NCBI GenBank assembly: GCA_003164035.1
Contig: PLRS01000063.1
Location: 1-61,094 of the forward strand
Length of the DNA stretch: 61,094 nt
Reading direction: 5' to 3'
Source of the DNA: Bryobacterales bacterium
GTDB taxonomy: Bacteria; Acidobacteriota; Terriglobia; Bryobacterales; Bryobacteraceae
Shown here: piece by piece, positions 26,001 through 33,658 of the stretch
Layout: each line of letters opens with the position of its first letter
Position numbering within the stretch: position 1 is the first letter of the stretch
Position numbers and translations under genes: made by a program
The notes under the pieces: generated by a model
What the model was told of the DNA's origin: nothing
The model's input: the letters and a program-made list of their open reading frames with translations, nothing else
Database searches by the model: none

Positions 26001-26069
26001 GCCGGACCTCAGTATTCCGAACCCCAAGACCAAGACCATAGGAGATTCCCTTTATGCCATCTTTCCTGA
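23058..26069 (+). CDS. Zinc-ribbon / Pro-Ala-rich / TM / LamG-like large protein
   Basis: 1003 residues from a TTG. The N-terminal CLYCGKEIGP ... FCSDAHR (C3, C6, C22, H26) is a small zinc ribbon. Residues about 45-640 are Pro/Ala/Glu-rich low complexity with many PALE and AAP segments. A hydrophobic helix follows near 655-675 (ALKALAASLLVGSLLWYGV). A C-terminal concanavalin/LamG-type domain is at about 755-935 (SLGFADYRLEFLGEI, VVRAADSKNYYAMKF, GIGFFAEAGERAKLYWVKV). The zinc ribbon would be cytoplasmic and the LamG-like domain periplasmic. Residues about 296-325 are encoded by an intergenic-type hairpin repeat. Overlaps the next gene by 16 nt. No family name recognised. Confidence 0.78.
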   Translation: MGCLYCGKEIGPIRTFRDREFCSDAHRTQYHERLGKALFRMSKPEPAPAPRLPFFSFWPVQTGRTLPRLIDWVRPPGLSFRPVPTEFPFSFASIEVDRPADHLAFAAEVLPAGEAEPVLGLRPVDFEPGESGSRGVRLPPLPEALGAVLPPRAPLIPLAPVSMVAARAGLASAPAPIEIDPISRQPAMPCLADALERAADPTLAAAAPLEYEHAVEERLVEPVVAGCARSTDTPWLPGAAPAIAAPAIAWPGLRAPSQPRAATRPARPQGGYEAVVYGRRAASLPAFRVENSSSGCRGIWVEPVSNSPLGGRDRLTIGPQVANLPHKEMGGMPPPGQTPLAPPIAEAVERWMAVRATVEAAALAARPVALPALELESASLLAMPGDRAGWLPPLEPEQAEMAVHALAEPARIVLPAPAASLMPAPIPPVAPARISDLQGWQAMDEAEAVEMLVRPAMAEALPAAPVAALPPFAWFYRGGAGVRVDAPLAEPSWEGVGAEPVESLPAAFQAKDLPVRPELCLPAFEVRAAAPRPLAGFGDDGPVARPQAPRAFQPLLEPTARSLAMVPRSGLAAPVPALAAALPIPLEFFSRAPSGTLRRRISPIPTSPQAMLPVWNLQPAAGHAPEAREPKRGPKLDPAEVFHLPEARPRRVRPIAADALKALAASLLVGSLLWYGVPEIRQARRLVLVNRGGNAPGGSSLAADNLTRDDGPDQPGRGSEPAASPGSASPGLMERIRGAMASRAATEIADNFHGAMNAWDAGSKSLAPGWSRSKAGFVRPGRLALLRPSLGFADYRLEFLGEIENKSLDWVVRAADSKNYYAMKFTVVAPGPRPAIAMVHYPVVGGKAGHRVEIPLSVMVHNHTPYRVSVDVSGDRIVTSIEGEEVDSWTDTALAKGGIGFFAEAGERAKLYWVKVAHNDDWIGRICAYFTNDGGPVAAGLEPGSNLPAERRGSTGAGQEPELAAAALAFRRRRRFPFFFLAGPQYSEPQDQDHRRFPLCHLS
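23944..24035. repeat. Hairpin repeat inserted in frame within the 23058 gene
   Basis: GTCGTGGAATTTGGGTTGAGCC (23944-23965; same string at 18730-18751), then a hairpin GACCGAT-tgaca-ATCGGTC (23994-24012), a second GCAGGTT-gcc-AACCTGC (24014-24030) and CCCAC. The same layout as the intergenic elements, here translated as about 30 residues without breaking the frame. Confidence 0.7.
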
Positions 26070-27706
26070 CCAGCCAGAGCGCAGCCAAAACCGCGATTCC
26101 GCCCGGAATTCTGCCCATCGACGAGGGCGTGCAATCCAAGCGGGCCGGCAAGACGCTGGCAAGGGCGGTTTCGCTGCATCTGGAGGGTAAGCGCGAAAGC
26201 GCCGCCAGGATGCTGGCCAAAGCCATCGAAGGGGGGGAACGGGAGGCGGGTCTCTATTCGGCGCTGGGTCATATTCAGTGCGAAATGGGGGAGTTCGAGG
26301 CCGCATCGGAAACCTACCGGCGACTGGTGGAAACCGAGCCGAAGCACCGCATCGCCCACTTCAACCTGGGAGTTTGCTACGGCAACCTGAAGAATTGGAA
26401 GGCGGCCACGGAAAGCTTTCGCCAGGCCATTGAAGCCGACGGGACGCGATCGGACGCGTTGCTGGGCCTGGGGCTCTCTTTGATTCACGGCGGCAGCCCG
26501 GCGCAGGCGGCCGAATCGCTGGACAAGTATTTGGAGCTGTTCCCGGACAACGAATCGGCGCTGTTCGGCCGCGCCGTGGCGCTGCAAAAGACCGGCCGCT
26601 ACGCGGAAGCGGCCGAGCAGTACCGCAAAGTGCTGTCGCGCAATCCGCGCTCCGAGGAGGCGCTTTCGAACCTGGTGGCCATGTTTCTCGACCGCAAGGA
26701 TTACGCCTCGGTGCGCCGCTATGCAGGTATGCTGGTGGAGGCGCGGCCGGATTCGGTGGTGGCGACTGAAGCGCTGGCCACGCTGGCTTTCAGCGAACAG
26801 GATTTCGGCGAGGCCGCGGTGCACTGCCGGAAGCTGGTGGAGGCGGCGCCGGAGCGTTTTGAACACTGGTTCAACCTGGGAGTGGCGCACCACAAGAACG
26901 GCGATTTTGAAAAGGCGGTCGAAGCCTACCGGCAGGCGGCGATGGTGAATCCGAGCTCGGCGCAGGCGCACCTAAACCTGGGCGTGGCCAGCCAGGAGCT
27001 AAGCGACCTGGAAGGCGCGCGCCGGTGCTACGAGCGCACGCTCGAAATCGATTCCAACCAGCCGGGCGCCATGTGGAACCTGGCCCTGGTGCTGGAGCAG
27101 CTCAACGACCGCGCCCAGGCCGAAACTCTATACGCGCGCATCCCGGAAGGGTCGCCGGAATGGAGCGACGCGTGTTTCCGGCTGGGCTATCTGAAGCTGC
27201 TGCGGGGCGATTACGCCGCCAGCGCCAAGGTCTTTCTGAACTGCCTCGGTTCGCGTCCGGATTGGCCGGAAGCTTCTCTCAACGCCGGCATCGCGCTGGC
27301 CCGCTCCGGGCAGCCGGAGGAGGCGCGCCGGTGCTTCCAGGACACGCTTTCGATTCGCCCCGATTCCTCCGACGCGGTGCGCGGCCTGGCCGCCCTGGCT
27401 CTCGAACAGGAGGATTACGAGGAAGCGCTGCAACTGCACCGCCGCCTGATGGAGCTGGGCGAACATAGTCCCGAGCTGTTCTATAACGCCGCCCTGATCT
27501 GTCAGAAGCGCGGCCAGATCGAGCAGGCGGTGGCCTACTACCACAAGGCCCTGGCCGAAGACCCGCAATTCGCCGAAGCGCTGCTGAACCTGGGCCATGC
27601 GCTGATGGAACTGGGCCAGGAGGAGGAAGCCCGCAGCCATTGGCGCAAAGCCATCCGCGAGAAGCCGGAGCTGGCGCAGACGTACTTCGATCCGCCCAGT
27701 GTATAG
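26054..27706 (+). CDS. Tetratricopeptide-repeat protein
   Basis: 550 residues from the ATG at 26054 with AGGAG upstream. At least a dozen TPR units fill the chain from about 45 to 540 (for example YSALGHIQCEMGEFEAASETYRRL, HFNLGVCYGNLKNWKAATES, WFNLGVAHHKNGDFEKAVEA, LLNLGHALMELGQEEEARSH). No catalytic domain or signal peptide, so probably a cytoplasmic scaffold. Overlaps the preceding gene and is likely cotranslated with it. Confidence 0.92.
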   Translation: MPSFLTSQSAAKTAIPPGILPIDEGVQSKRAGKTLARAVSLHLEGKRESAARMLAKAIEGGEREAGLYSALGHIQCEMGEFEAASETYRRLVETEPKHRIAHFNLGVCYGNLKNWKAATESFRQAIEADGTRSDALLGLGLSLIHGGSPAQAAESLDKYLELFPDNESALFGRAVALQKTGRYAEAAEQYRKVLSRNPRSEEALSNLVAMFLDRKDYASVRRYAGMLVEARPDSVVATEALATLAFSEQDFGEAAVHCRKLVEAAPERFEHWFNLGVAHHKNGDFEKAVEAYRQAAMVNPSSAQAHLNLGVASQELSDLEGARRCYERTLEIDSNQPGAMWNLALVLEQLNDRAQAETLYARIPEGSPEWSDACFRLGYLKLLRGDYAASAKVFLNCLGSRPDWPEASLNAGIALARSGQPEEARRCFQDTLSIRPDSSDAVRGLAALALEQEDYEEALQLHRRLMELGEHSPELFYNAALICQKRGQIEQAVAYYHKALAEDPQFAEALLNLGHALMELGQEEEARSHWRKAIREKPELAQTYFDPPSV

Positions 27707-27816
27707 GGCGCGACATGAAAGCAGGGGCCGGCGCGGCACGCAAGGCAGCACATCCGCGAACAAAGGCACGGGGCCATCTACGCTGCTCGCGGGGCGCGGC
27801 GGGCTATGCGAGAGGG

Positions 27817-27863
27817 GCGCCGGGATGAGTCCCGGCGTGGCAGGCTGAGAGCCAGCTCCACGA
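27817..27863. repeat. Double-hairpin intergenic repeat (partner of 9384-9430)
   Basis: GCGCCGGGATGAGTCCCGGC hairpin, then GGCTGAGAGCC-type second stem and TCCACGA. Same arrangement as 9384-9430, with changes in the second stem that keep pairing. Lies 80 nt before tatA. Confidence 0.75.
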
Positions 27864-27943
27864 AGAAGCCGTTGTGGCCATAGCATTGCTTGGCCGCAGT
27901 GCGTGTTATGATGAGGCGATCACCTTGCAGGAGGCACTCTGAA

Positions 27944-28402
27944 ATGGGAACCCTAGGCTACCCGGAGATGATTTTCATCTTCGTGCTGGCGTTAGTCCTT
28001 TTCGGTCCCAAAAAATTGCCGGAGATCGGACGAACGGTGGGTAAGGCTATTGGCGAGTTCCGCCGGGCCTCCACTGAATTGAAGGCCACGTTCGACCGGG
28101 AAATGAACAATCTGGAAGCGGAATCGGGCATTAAGGATGTGGAAAAGCATCCCTACGACAGCTACAATTACGATTACTCGTCCTACGAGCCGACCGGGGA
28201 GTTGCCGTATTCCTCGGAAACGTACGACGCCGCCACAGTCCAACCCTCCACCACCAGCGAATCCGCAACTGAGGACGCTCGGTCATCGGTAGCCGTATTA
28301 CCGGAAGGCACCATCGCCCACGGCGAGTCTCCCGAGACGCCGTCCGCTTCCCTCGAAGCGGCCCCAGGCAGTGCCGAACCCGGCGGCGAGCGGAACGCGT
28401 AA
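27944..28402 (+). CDS. tatA: Sec-independent protein translocase TatA
   Basis: 152 residues from the ATG at 27944, with GCAGGAGG 8-15 nt upstream. N-terminal membrane helix (PEMIFIFVLALVLFG), the FGPKKLPEIGR hinge and amphipathic helix (TVGKAIGEFRRASTEL) of TatA/B. The acidic, Tyr/Ser-rich C-terminal tail (about 60-152) is longer than usual. Forms the Tat pore with TatC, whose gene follows 26 nt downstream. Several proteins in the window carry twin-arginine leaders. Confidence 0.93.
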   Translation: MGTLGYPEMIFIFVLALVLFGPKKLPEIGRTVGKAIGEFRRASTELKATFDREMNNLEAESGIKDVEKHPYDSYNYDYSSYEPTGELPYSSETYDAATVQPSTTSESATEDARSSVAVLPEGTIAHGESPETPSASLEAAPGSAEPGGERNA

Positions 28403-28428
28403 CCAACAACCGCGCGTAAATATCACGA

Positions 28429-29463
28429 ATGGATTCAAGCGAAGGTAACAAAGGGCAGGAGAGCCCCGGCGGGGGTTCTCTGATTCCCTCGCCGCAGAAG
28501 GCGATCGAGAAGGCAAAGCGCCGTTTCGGAGGTGGAGGACGGGGTGTTCCGCCGCTTCGGCCCGACGGGAATTCCGACGACGAAGAAGAGCACATGCTGC
28601 GGATGTCGTTCCTCGAACACCTCGAGGAACTGCGGACGCGGCTGATCCGCGCGCTCATCGGCGTGGGTGTAGCTTTCGGCGTCAGCCTGACTTTCAGCAA
28701 TCAATTGTGGGACTTCGTCCGCCAGCCGGCGCTGCAAGCGCTCACGACTCTTCACATCAATCCGCCGGACCTGGTGCAAATCTCGCCCATGGAGGGGTTC
28801 ACCATCATCTGGTTCAAGCTGCCGGTGGTGTGCTCGATCTTTCTGTCGTTTCCCTGGCTTCTGTACCAGGTGTGGGCGTTCGTTTCTCCGGGCCTGTACA
28901 AGAAGGAACGGCGCTTCGCGGTGCCGTTTATTCTCACCTCGGCGGGGCTGTTCCTGGCGGGCGGCTTTTTCGCCTACTTCGTGATTTTCCGATACGGGTT
29001 GACGTTTCTGCTGGGAATCGGGCTTACCGAAGGCGTCCGGCCGATGGTTTCCATCACCGAGTACTTCGATCTGTTCGTTAACGTGATGTTGGGTGTGTCG
29101 GTGGTGTTTGAATTACCGATCATCATCTTTTTCCTCACCCTGTTGCGAATCGTCACGCCGGGCTTCCTGATTCGGCACAGCCGCTATGCGATCTTAATCA
29201 TCTTCATCATTGCCGCGGTGGTAACGCCTACGCCGGACGTTTTTAACATGATGCTCTTCGCCCTGCCGATGTGCCTTTTGTTCTATGTAGGGATATTCGC
29301 AGGCTATTTGCTGATATTGCGGCGCGAGGGCCGGAAATTCCCATGGCAGAAGGTGTTTATGATCGGCTTAGTTGTACTGTTTGTACTGGGTATCTCCTTG
29401 TACCTTGCTATAACCAGGCACGCAATCCGGTTAGTACCCCACTGGCCTTTTTTCTTACGGTAG
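28429..29463 (+). CDS. tatC: Sec-independent protein translocase TatC
   Basis: 344 residues. Six hydrophobic segments with TatC landmarks: MSFLEHLEELRTRLI (about 59-73), FVSPGLYKKER, and the late TPTPDVFNMMLFALPMCLLFYVGIF. The N-terminus has a ~58-residue cytoplasmic extension (Gly/Lys-rich, then DDEEEH) beyond the usual family start. A 7-bp hairpin GGAAATC-gtaaa-GATTTCC lies at 29479-29497 after the gene, but without a T-tract. Confidence 0.95.
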   Translation: MDSSEGNKGQESPGGGSLIPSPQKAIEKAKRRFGGGGRGVPPLRPDGNSDDEEEHMLRMSFLEHLEELRTRLIRALIGVGVAFGVSLTFSNQLWDFVRQPALQALTTLHINPPDLVQISPMEGFTIIWFKLPVVCSIFLSFPWLLYQVWAFVSPGLYKKERRFAVPFILTSAGLFLAGGFFAYFVIFRYGLTFLLGIGLTEGVRPMVSITEYFDLFVNVMLGVSVVFELPIIIFFLTLLRIVTPGFLIRHSRYAILIIFIIAAVVTPTPDVFNMMLFALPMCLLFYVGIFAGYLLILRREGRKFPWQKVFMIGLVVLFVLGISLYLAITRHAIRLVPHWPFFLR

Positions 29464-29523
29464 GGCGACTTTTCTGATGGAAATCGTAAAGATTTCCGAT
29501 GTAAGATTGCCTGTCAGGCCAAA

Positions 29524-29808
29524 ATGGATCTCTACAAGGCACTGCAGGATCTCTACGCAGAAAAGGAGAGATTAGAACGCGCAATCGAATCGCTCGAGGA
29601 GTTGCAGCGTACCGAACATCTATCTCCGGCGGTGCGCCGCGACAACAAGCATCGTGGCAGAAAGTCGATGAGCCTGGAAGAGCGCGAGGAGGTGTCCAAA
29701 CGAATGAAGCGGTATTGGGCCACTCGCCGAACCGCCAGGCGGGAGCAGCGGCAACCGGCCGCCAAGGCTACTTCCAAAGACCGCCGCGGTGCGCCTGGAT
29801 CGGAATAG
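29524..29808 (+). CDS. Small basic coiled-coil protein (paralogue A)
   Basis: 94 residues. N-terminal coiled coil (DLYKALQDLYAEKERLERAIESLEEL), a basic linker, then LEEREEVSKRMKRYWATRR and a Lys/Arg/Gln-rich tail. Strikingly parallel to 30266-30529: both have the same N-terminal DL-x-K-x-LQDLYAEKER opening and a common R-M-x-R-Y-W-A-x-R-R segment. Possibly nucleic-acid binding (basic), but no known family recognised. Confidence 0.7.
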   Translation: MDLYKALQDLYAEKERLERAIESLEELQRTEHLSPAVRRDNKHRGRKSMSLEEREEVSKRMKRYWATRRTARREQRQPAAKATSKDRRGAPGSE

Positions 29809-30265
29809 TTTGCGCCATTGTTTCTCTCAGGTAAAGCCCCCTGTTACGGACTGAACCTCCCAGGCGTTTGCGTGATGCAAAGGCCACGGCGTTCGGCAAG
29901 AAGGCGCCTGCTTCGACTGTAGTAAGTTCCCCGTCCCAAACCGGAACTCCGCGAGCACGCGCGAGTTACTCGCCGCGCGCTATTCACGAGTGGAATTACT
30001 CTACAAGTTCCTACGCCATTTTGTCCGGTTATAGCTGTACTAACGATACTGTATGGTTTTCCATTTTGCCTGGCCGGCAGTCGCGTGGGATGGTACCTAA
30101 GTTCAGTTTTAAATGCCGCGGCGGCGTGTTATGGCATTAAGATAGATGCCAGTCGTGACGCGACAATACCCAACTGCAGTCTTGATTCATCCGGCTTGGC
30201 GTGTTATCGCATTAATATTGGGCCTATAATGTTTCCAAGCTGGCCGGCAGCCTGTGGGAATTGCG
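29809..30265. other. Gene-free AT-richer interval between two paralogues
   Basis: 457 nt with no convincing gene. Contains two related 20-nt strings, GCGTGTTATGGCATTAAGATA (from about 30125) and GCGTGTTATCGCATTAATATT (from about 30199), each preceded or followed by CTGGCCGGCAG (about 30069 and 30240). This looks like an imperfect tandem duplication of about 75-170 nt. TATAAT at 30225-30230 may serve the second paralogue. Confidence 0.5.
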
Positions 30266-30529
30266 ATGGACTTGAATAAAACGTTGCAGGACTTGTATGC
30301 GGAGAAGGAGAGAGTGGAGCGAGCGATCGCTTCGCTCGAGAGCCTGCACAAGGCCGACCGGAAGGAGGCTCCCGCGGTGGATCGTCCCGGCCGCCGGGGT
30401 CGCCACGCAATGGGCGCCCGCGAGCGGCTGGAGGTCTCCGAGCGTATGCGGCGTTACTGGGCGGCGCGGCGCGAGGGTGCCGGAAAAGCCGCCGAAAAAC
30501 TCCTCACCAGAACCGCCGGCTCGTCCTAG
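30266..30529 (+). CDS. Small basic coiled-coil protein (paralogue B)
   Basis: 87 residues from the ATG at 30266; a GTG at 30254 is in frame. Opens MDLNKTLQDLYAEKERVERA and ends with ERLEVSERMRRYWAARREG plus a basic tail, matching paralogue A at 29524. Charged, no signal peptide or membrane helix. Function unknown. A TATAAT lies 36 nt upstream. Confidence 0.7.
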   Translation: MDLNKTLQDLYAEKERVERAIASLESLHKADRKEAPAVDRPGRRGRHAMGARERLEVSERMRRYWAARREGAGKAAEKLLTRTAGSS

Positions 30530-30568
30530 CGGGGTGTCCACAAAATCAGGTGGGCAGGTGCACGAAGC

Positions 30569-30614
30569 GAAGAGCCGCCTGAAAGGCGGCTGCAGCCATG
30601 ATTGGCTGCCCCAC
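30569..30614. repeat. Intergenic hairpin repeat (partner of 22846-22892)
   Basis: GAGCCGCCT-gaa-AGGCGGCT hairpin, GCAGCCATGATTGGCTGC, CCCAC. Lies between convergent genes, as do several other copies. Confidence 0.8.
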
Positions 30615-30630
30615 AGCACTGGACACTACA

Positions 30631-31353
30631 CTAGCCCAGTTGGTTGCGGTTAAAGAACCACAGCCAGTAGTATTGATCGCCGGCGCCAGCCTGATATTTC
30701 AGGTCGAAGCCGCACCGCGCCGCCATTTCACGCGCGTCTTTTTCGGTGAAAGAGGCGCCAACCCAGCTATTCTCTCCTTCCGCGCCGGCCCGCGGATTGC
30801 CCTGCACCTGGAATTTGAACAGCGCCCCCGGACGCAGCAGGCGCGCCACGTCGCGAACGTACGATTCCACGATGGCGCGGCTCGGAATGTGCTGGAACAC
30901 CATGCTGGAGAATGCGAAGTCGAATCGAGGAGGGGCGGCGCGGAGCAGCCGGTTCCAGGCGGATCCCCGTAGTACGCCCAGGTCCCTTCCGTTGTTGCGA
31001 TAGATGAAAGCGTTGCCCATCCCGGCCACCGCCCGGCGCGCCAGGCGAACCATTTCCGGGCTGATATCCACGGCGTGAACTTCGCCGAAGAAGCGGGCCA
31101 TGGCGCGCGTCATTCGTCCCGCGCCGCACCCGATTTCGATCACCCGCATCGACTTGGGGTCTTTACTTTGGCAGACGTTCCCCAAATCGTTCAGGATATC
31201 TTCCTCCATGGCCACTTCACCGGAACGGAAGAACTCCTCGTCCGACCATTGTTCCCGGTGCGTCACCACGAAGTGGCGGGCGTTCTCGCGCGCTCTCCGG
31301 TCCCAGTCGAGCCGCATGCGGCGCAACCGCCCGATCATTCTCAGGCTAGCCAT
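30631..31353 (-). CDS. SAM-dependent methyltransferase (class I)
   Basis: 240 residues. Motif I IEIGCGAGRMTRAMARF (about 72-88), VHAVDISPEMVRLAR, and FDFAFSSMVFQHIPS (motif IV region), followed by LLRPGALFKFQVQG. The N-terminal ~65 residues are helical and basic (RRARENARHFVVTHREQW), seen in methyltransferase-11-type proteins near glycan clusters. The substrate cannot be inferred. Its start lies 25 nt from the divergent tRNA-Ala. Confidence 0.88.
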   Translation of the reverse strand: MASLRMIGRLRRMRLDWDRRARENARHFVVTHREQWSDEEFFRSGEVAMEEDILNDLGNVCQSKDPKSMRVIEIGCGAGRMTRAMARFFGEVHAVDISPEMVRLARRAVAGMGNAFIYRNNGRDLGVLRGSAWNRLLRAAPPRFDFAFSSMVFQHIPSRAIVESYVRDVARLLRPGALFKFQVQGNPRAGAEGENSWVGASFTEKDAREMAARCGFDLKYQAGAGDQYYWLWFFNRNQLG

Positions 31354-31377
31354 CTGCTATATTGTAAAAGAGTGCGT

Positions 31378-31453
31378 GGGCGTGTAGCTCAGTTGGGAGA
31401 GCACGGCGTTCGCAACGCCGGGGTCGGGGGTTCGAATCCCCCCACGTCCACCA
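31378..31453 (+). tRNA. tRNA-Ala (anticodon CGC)
   Basis: 76 nt with encoded CCA. Acceptor GGGCGTG/CACGTCC including the G3:U70 pair that is the alanine identity determinant, D-arm GCTC-AGTTGGGA-GAGC, anticodon stem CGGCG/CGCCG with loop TTCGCAA (anticodon CGC, reads GCG), variable loop GGGTC, T-arm GGGGG-TTCGAAT-CCCCC. All four arms pair. Confidence 0.97.
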
Positions 31454-31860
31454 ACCCACCCCTCCATTCCTTGCGATTCCGCCCGGAAACTATCAGGATG
31501 TGCAGATTCCGGTAGCGGACGGGCTTGAGCGGTAGTATGCTTACTAGGACCAGATATTATCTGAATACCTCTCTATCCGCGGTTTTCCCTGGGGGTACTC
31601 ATGGACAGACTTCGGTATGCCGGCCAGCCTTCTTCGGCATGGTTGGCAAGAAAGCGGCTTCGCAGCCTGCGCCGTTCGCTGGCGTTGATCGAAACGGCCA
31701 TCGACGCGTTGCGTGCCTACGCCAAGATCAAGCCTGGAGACGCTTGCCATCTCTCCTTCATCGTCCGGCGGCCCTCCCCGCCAGGATCTCCGGCCAAACC
31801 GGTGCAACGAGTACGAGTCCGAAGCGGGCACGGGAGCTATAATTAAGGGGTCGAATCCCC
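31454..31860. other. Interval between tRNA-Ala and dinB-like gene, one doubtful small frame
   Basis: About 407 nt. The only candidate is 31601-31846 (+, 81 residues, with RKRLRSLRRSLALIETAIDALRAY as a basic helix), but it lacks a convincing ribosome-binding site and family match. Otherwise nothing recognisable. Confidence 0.3.
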
Positions 31861-32352
31861 ATGTCCGATATCGCTACCCTGCTAGAACGATTCCGCCGCG
31901 GCCCGGAGCTAATGGCCGTCATCCTGACCGGAGTTTTTGGCGAGGAGGAGGATTACGTCCCGGCGCCGGGCAAGTGGAGTATCCGCCAGTTGGCGGCGCA
32001 CGTGGCCGATACCGAGATCGTGGCGGCGGGCCGGTTCCGCCAGGTCATCGCGGAAGATAATCCCACCCTGGTGCCGTTCGACCAGAACGCGTGGGCGGCG
32101 CGGCTGGACTATGGGCGCCGAAAGCCCAAACAATCGCTCGAAAGCTTTCGCCGCCTGCGGGCCGAAAACTACGAATTGCTCAAGGGGCTGGAAGAAGCCG
32201 CTTTCGAGCGCACCGGCACGCACACCGAACGCGGGCCGGTGTCGTTGCGCCAGATGCTGGAGGGCTTTGCCGGCCACGCCGAATCCCACGCCCGGCAGAT
32301 CGAGTCCATCCGGGAAGAATACAAGAAAGCCAAAACCTCAAAAAATGAATAG
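31861..32352 (+). CDS. DinB-family protein
   Basis: 163 residues. Four-helix DinB/YfiT-like fold: LLERFRRGPELMAVIL, then GKWSIRQLAAHVADTE with the first metal-type histidine, FRRLRAENYELLKGL, and the C-terminal GHAESHARQIESIRE supplying two further histidines (H-x3-H). Metal-dependent enzymes with diverse reactions (thiol transferases). Overlaps the aminotransferase gene by 8 nt, so the two are coupled. Confidence 0.88.
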   Translation: MSDIATLLERFRRGPELMAVILTGVFGEEEDYVPAPGKWSIRQLAAHVADTEIVAAGRFRQVIAEDNPTLVPFDQNAWAARLDYGRRKPKQSLESFRRLRAENYELLKGLEEAAFERTGTHTERGPVSLRQMLEGFAGHAESHARQIESIREEYKKAKTSKNE

Positions 32353-33523
32353 CGCGATTGAACGCTACGCACCCTTGTGCGCGCCCACCCGATTGTTGTT
32401 CGGACCGGGCCCCAGCCCGGTTTCCCCGCGCGTGTACCAGGCCATGCAGCAGAACGTGGTGGGGCACCTCGACCCGTTCTTTTTCCAGGTGGCGGATGAG
32501 ATTCGCACCCTGCTGGGCTACGCCTACTCCACGGCCAACACCTTCAACCTGGTGGCTTCCGGCACGGGAAGTTCGGGGATGGAACTGGCGGTGGCCAATT
32601 TCACCGAGCCGGGCTCGAAATTCGCGGTGCTGAGCAACGGCTATTTTGCCGACCGCATCGGCGAGATGGCCGCCCGGCAAGGCGCGCAAGTGGTGCGCCT
32701 TACCCAGGACTGGGGCCGGCCGTTCGATGCCGGCCAGGCGCGCGAGTTCGTGCTGCGCGAGCGGCCGCGGATCGTGGCCATGGTGCAGGCCGAGACTTCC
32801 ACCGGCGTGTACAACCAGGTGCAGGCGGCCGCCGAGGCGGCGCATGAAGTGGATGCGTTGGTGATTGCCGATTGCGTCACGTCGCTGGGCGGGATGCCCG
32901 TGCTGGTGGATTCCAACGGCATCGATATCGCCTACAGTTGTACCCAGAAGGGGCTGGGCTGCCCGCCCGGCCTGGCGCCGGTGACGGTTTCGCCGCGCGC
33001 CCTCGACCGCCTGAAGAAGCGTGCCACGCCGGTGCAATCCTGGTACCTGGATTTGCAGTTGCTCGACGCCTACTATAGCGGCCACAAGTATCATCACACC
33101 GCTTCCGCCACGCTGTTCTACGCCCTGCGCGAAGGCCTCGTCATGGTGGCGGAGGAAGGCCGCGAGAACCGCTGGGCGCGTCACCAGCGCAACCACCGGG
33201 CGTTCGTCGCCGGCATCGAGGCCATGGGCCTGCGGATGCTGGTGGAACACCCCGGCGACCGTCTGTGGACCCTGAATACGGTTTCGGTGCCGGAGGGTGT
33301 GAACGAGGCCGCCGTGCGCCAGTACCTGCTCGAGAAACGGTCGATCGAGATCGCCGGCGGCTTTGGTCCCCTGGCGGGCAAGATCTTCCGCATCGGGTTG
33401 ATGGGCTACGGTTCCTCGGCGGAAAACGTCATGCTGGTGCTGGAGGCTCTGGCGGAGGCTCTTCGACATGCCGGCTTCGAGCCGAAAGGAAACGGGCTCG
33501 CGGCGGCGGAAGGGAAGCTGTAG
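32345..33523 (+). CDS. Class V aminotransferase (alanine-glyoxylate / serine-pyruvate type)
   Basis: 392 residues from the ATG at 32345, overlapping the DinB stop. PLP-dependent fold I class V: FGPGPSPVSPRVYQAM opening, ASGTGSSGMELAVANF, ETSTGVYNQV, DCVTSLGGMPV and the PLP lysine at Lys202 (SCTQKGLGCPPGLAP). Family members transaminate alanine or serine with glyoxylate or pyruvate. Length is normal. An extension of the frame upstream of 32345 inside dinB is not real. Confidence 0.93.
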   Translation: MNSAIERYAPLCAPTRLLFGPGPSPVSPRVYQAMQQNVVGHLDPFFFQVADEIRTLLGYAYSTANTFNLVASGTGSSGMELAVANFTEPGSKFAVLSNGYFADRIGEMAARQGAQVVRLTQDWGRPFDAGQAREFVLRERPRIVAMVQAETSTGVYNQVQAAAEAAHEVDALVIADCVTSLGGMPVLVDSNGIDIAYSCTQKGLGCPPGLAPVTVSPRALDRLKKRATPVQSWYLDLQLLDAYYSGHKYHHTASATLFYALREGLVMVAEEGRENRWARHQRNHRAFVAGIEAMGLRMLVEHPGDRLWTLNTVSVPEGVNEAAVRQYLLEKRSIEIAGGFGPLAGKIFRIGLMGYGSSAENVMLVLEALAEALRHAGFEPKGNGLAAAEGKL

Positions 33524-33658
33524 GATCCCTAACCTCCGACAACGCAGGTACCATACGGCAAACGATCTAACCTAGCACTTCGGTTACTCCCTCCACGGTA
33601 GCCGCTCCATTACCAACTGCATCATCGTGTCCGGGGCCGGCCGTCCGATGAGGATGGT

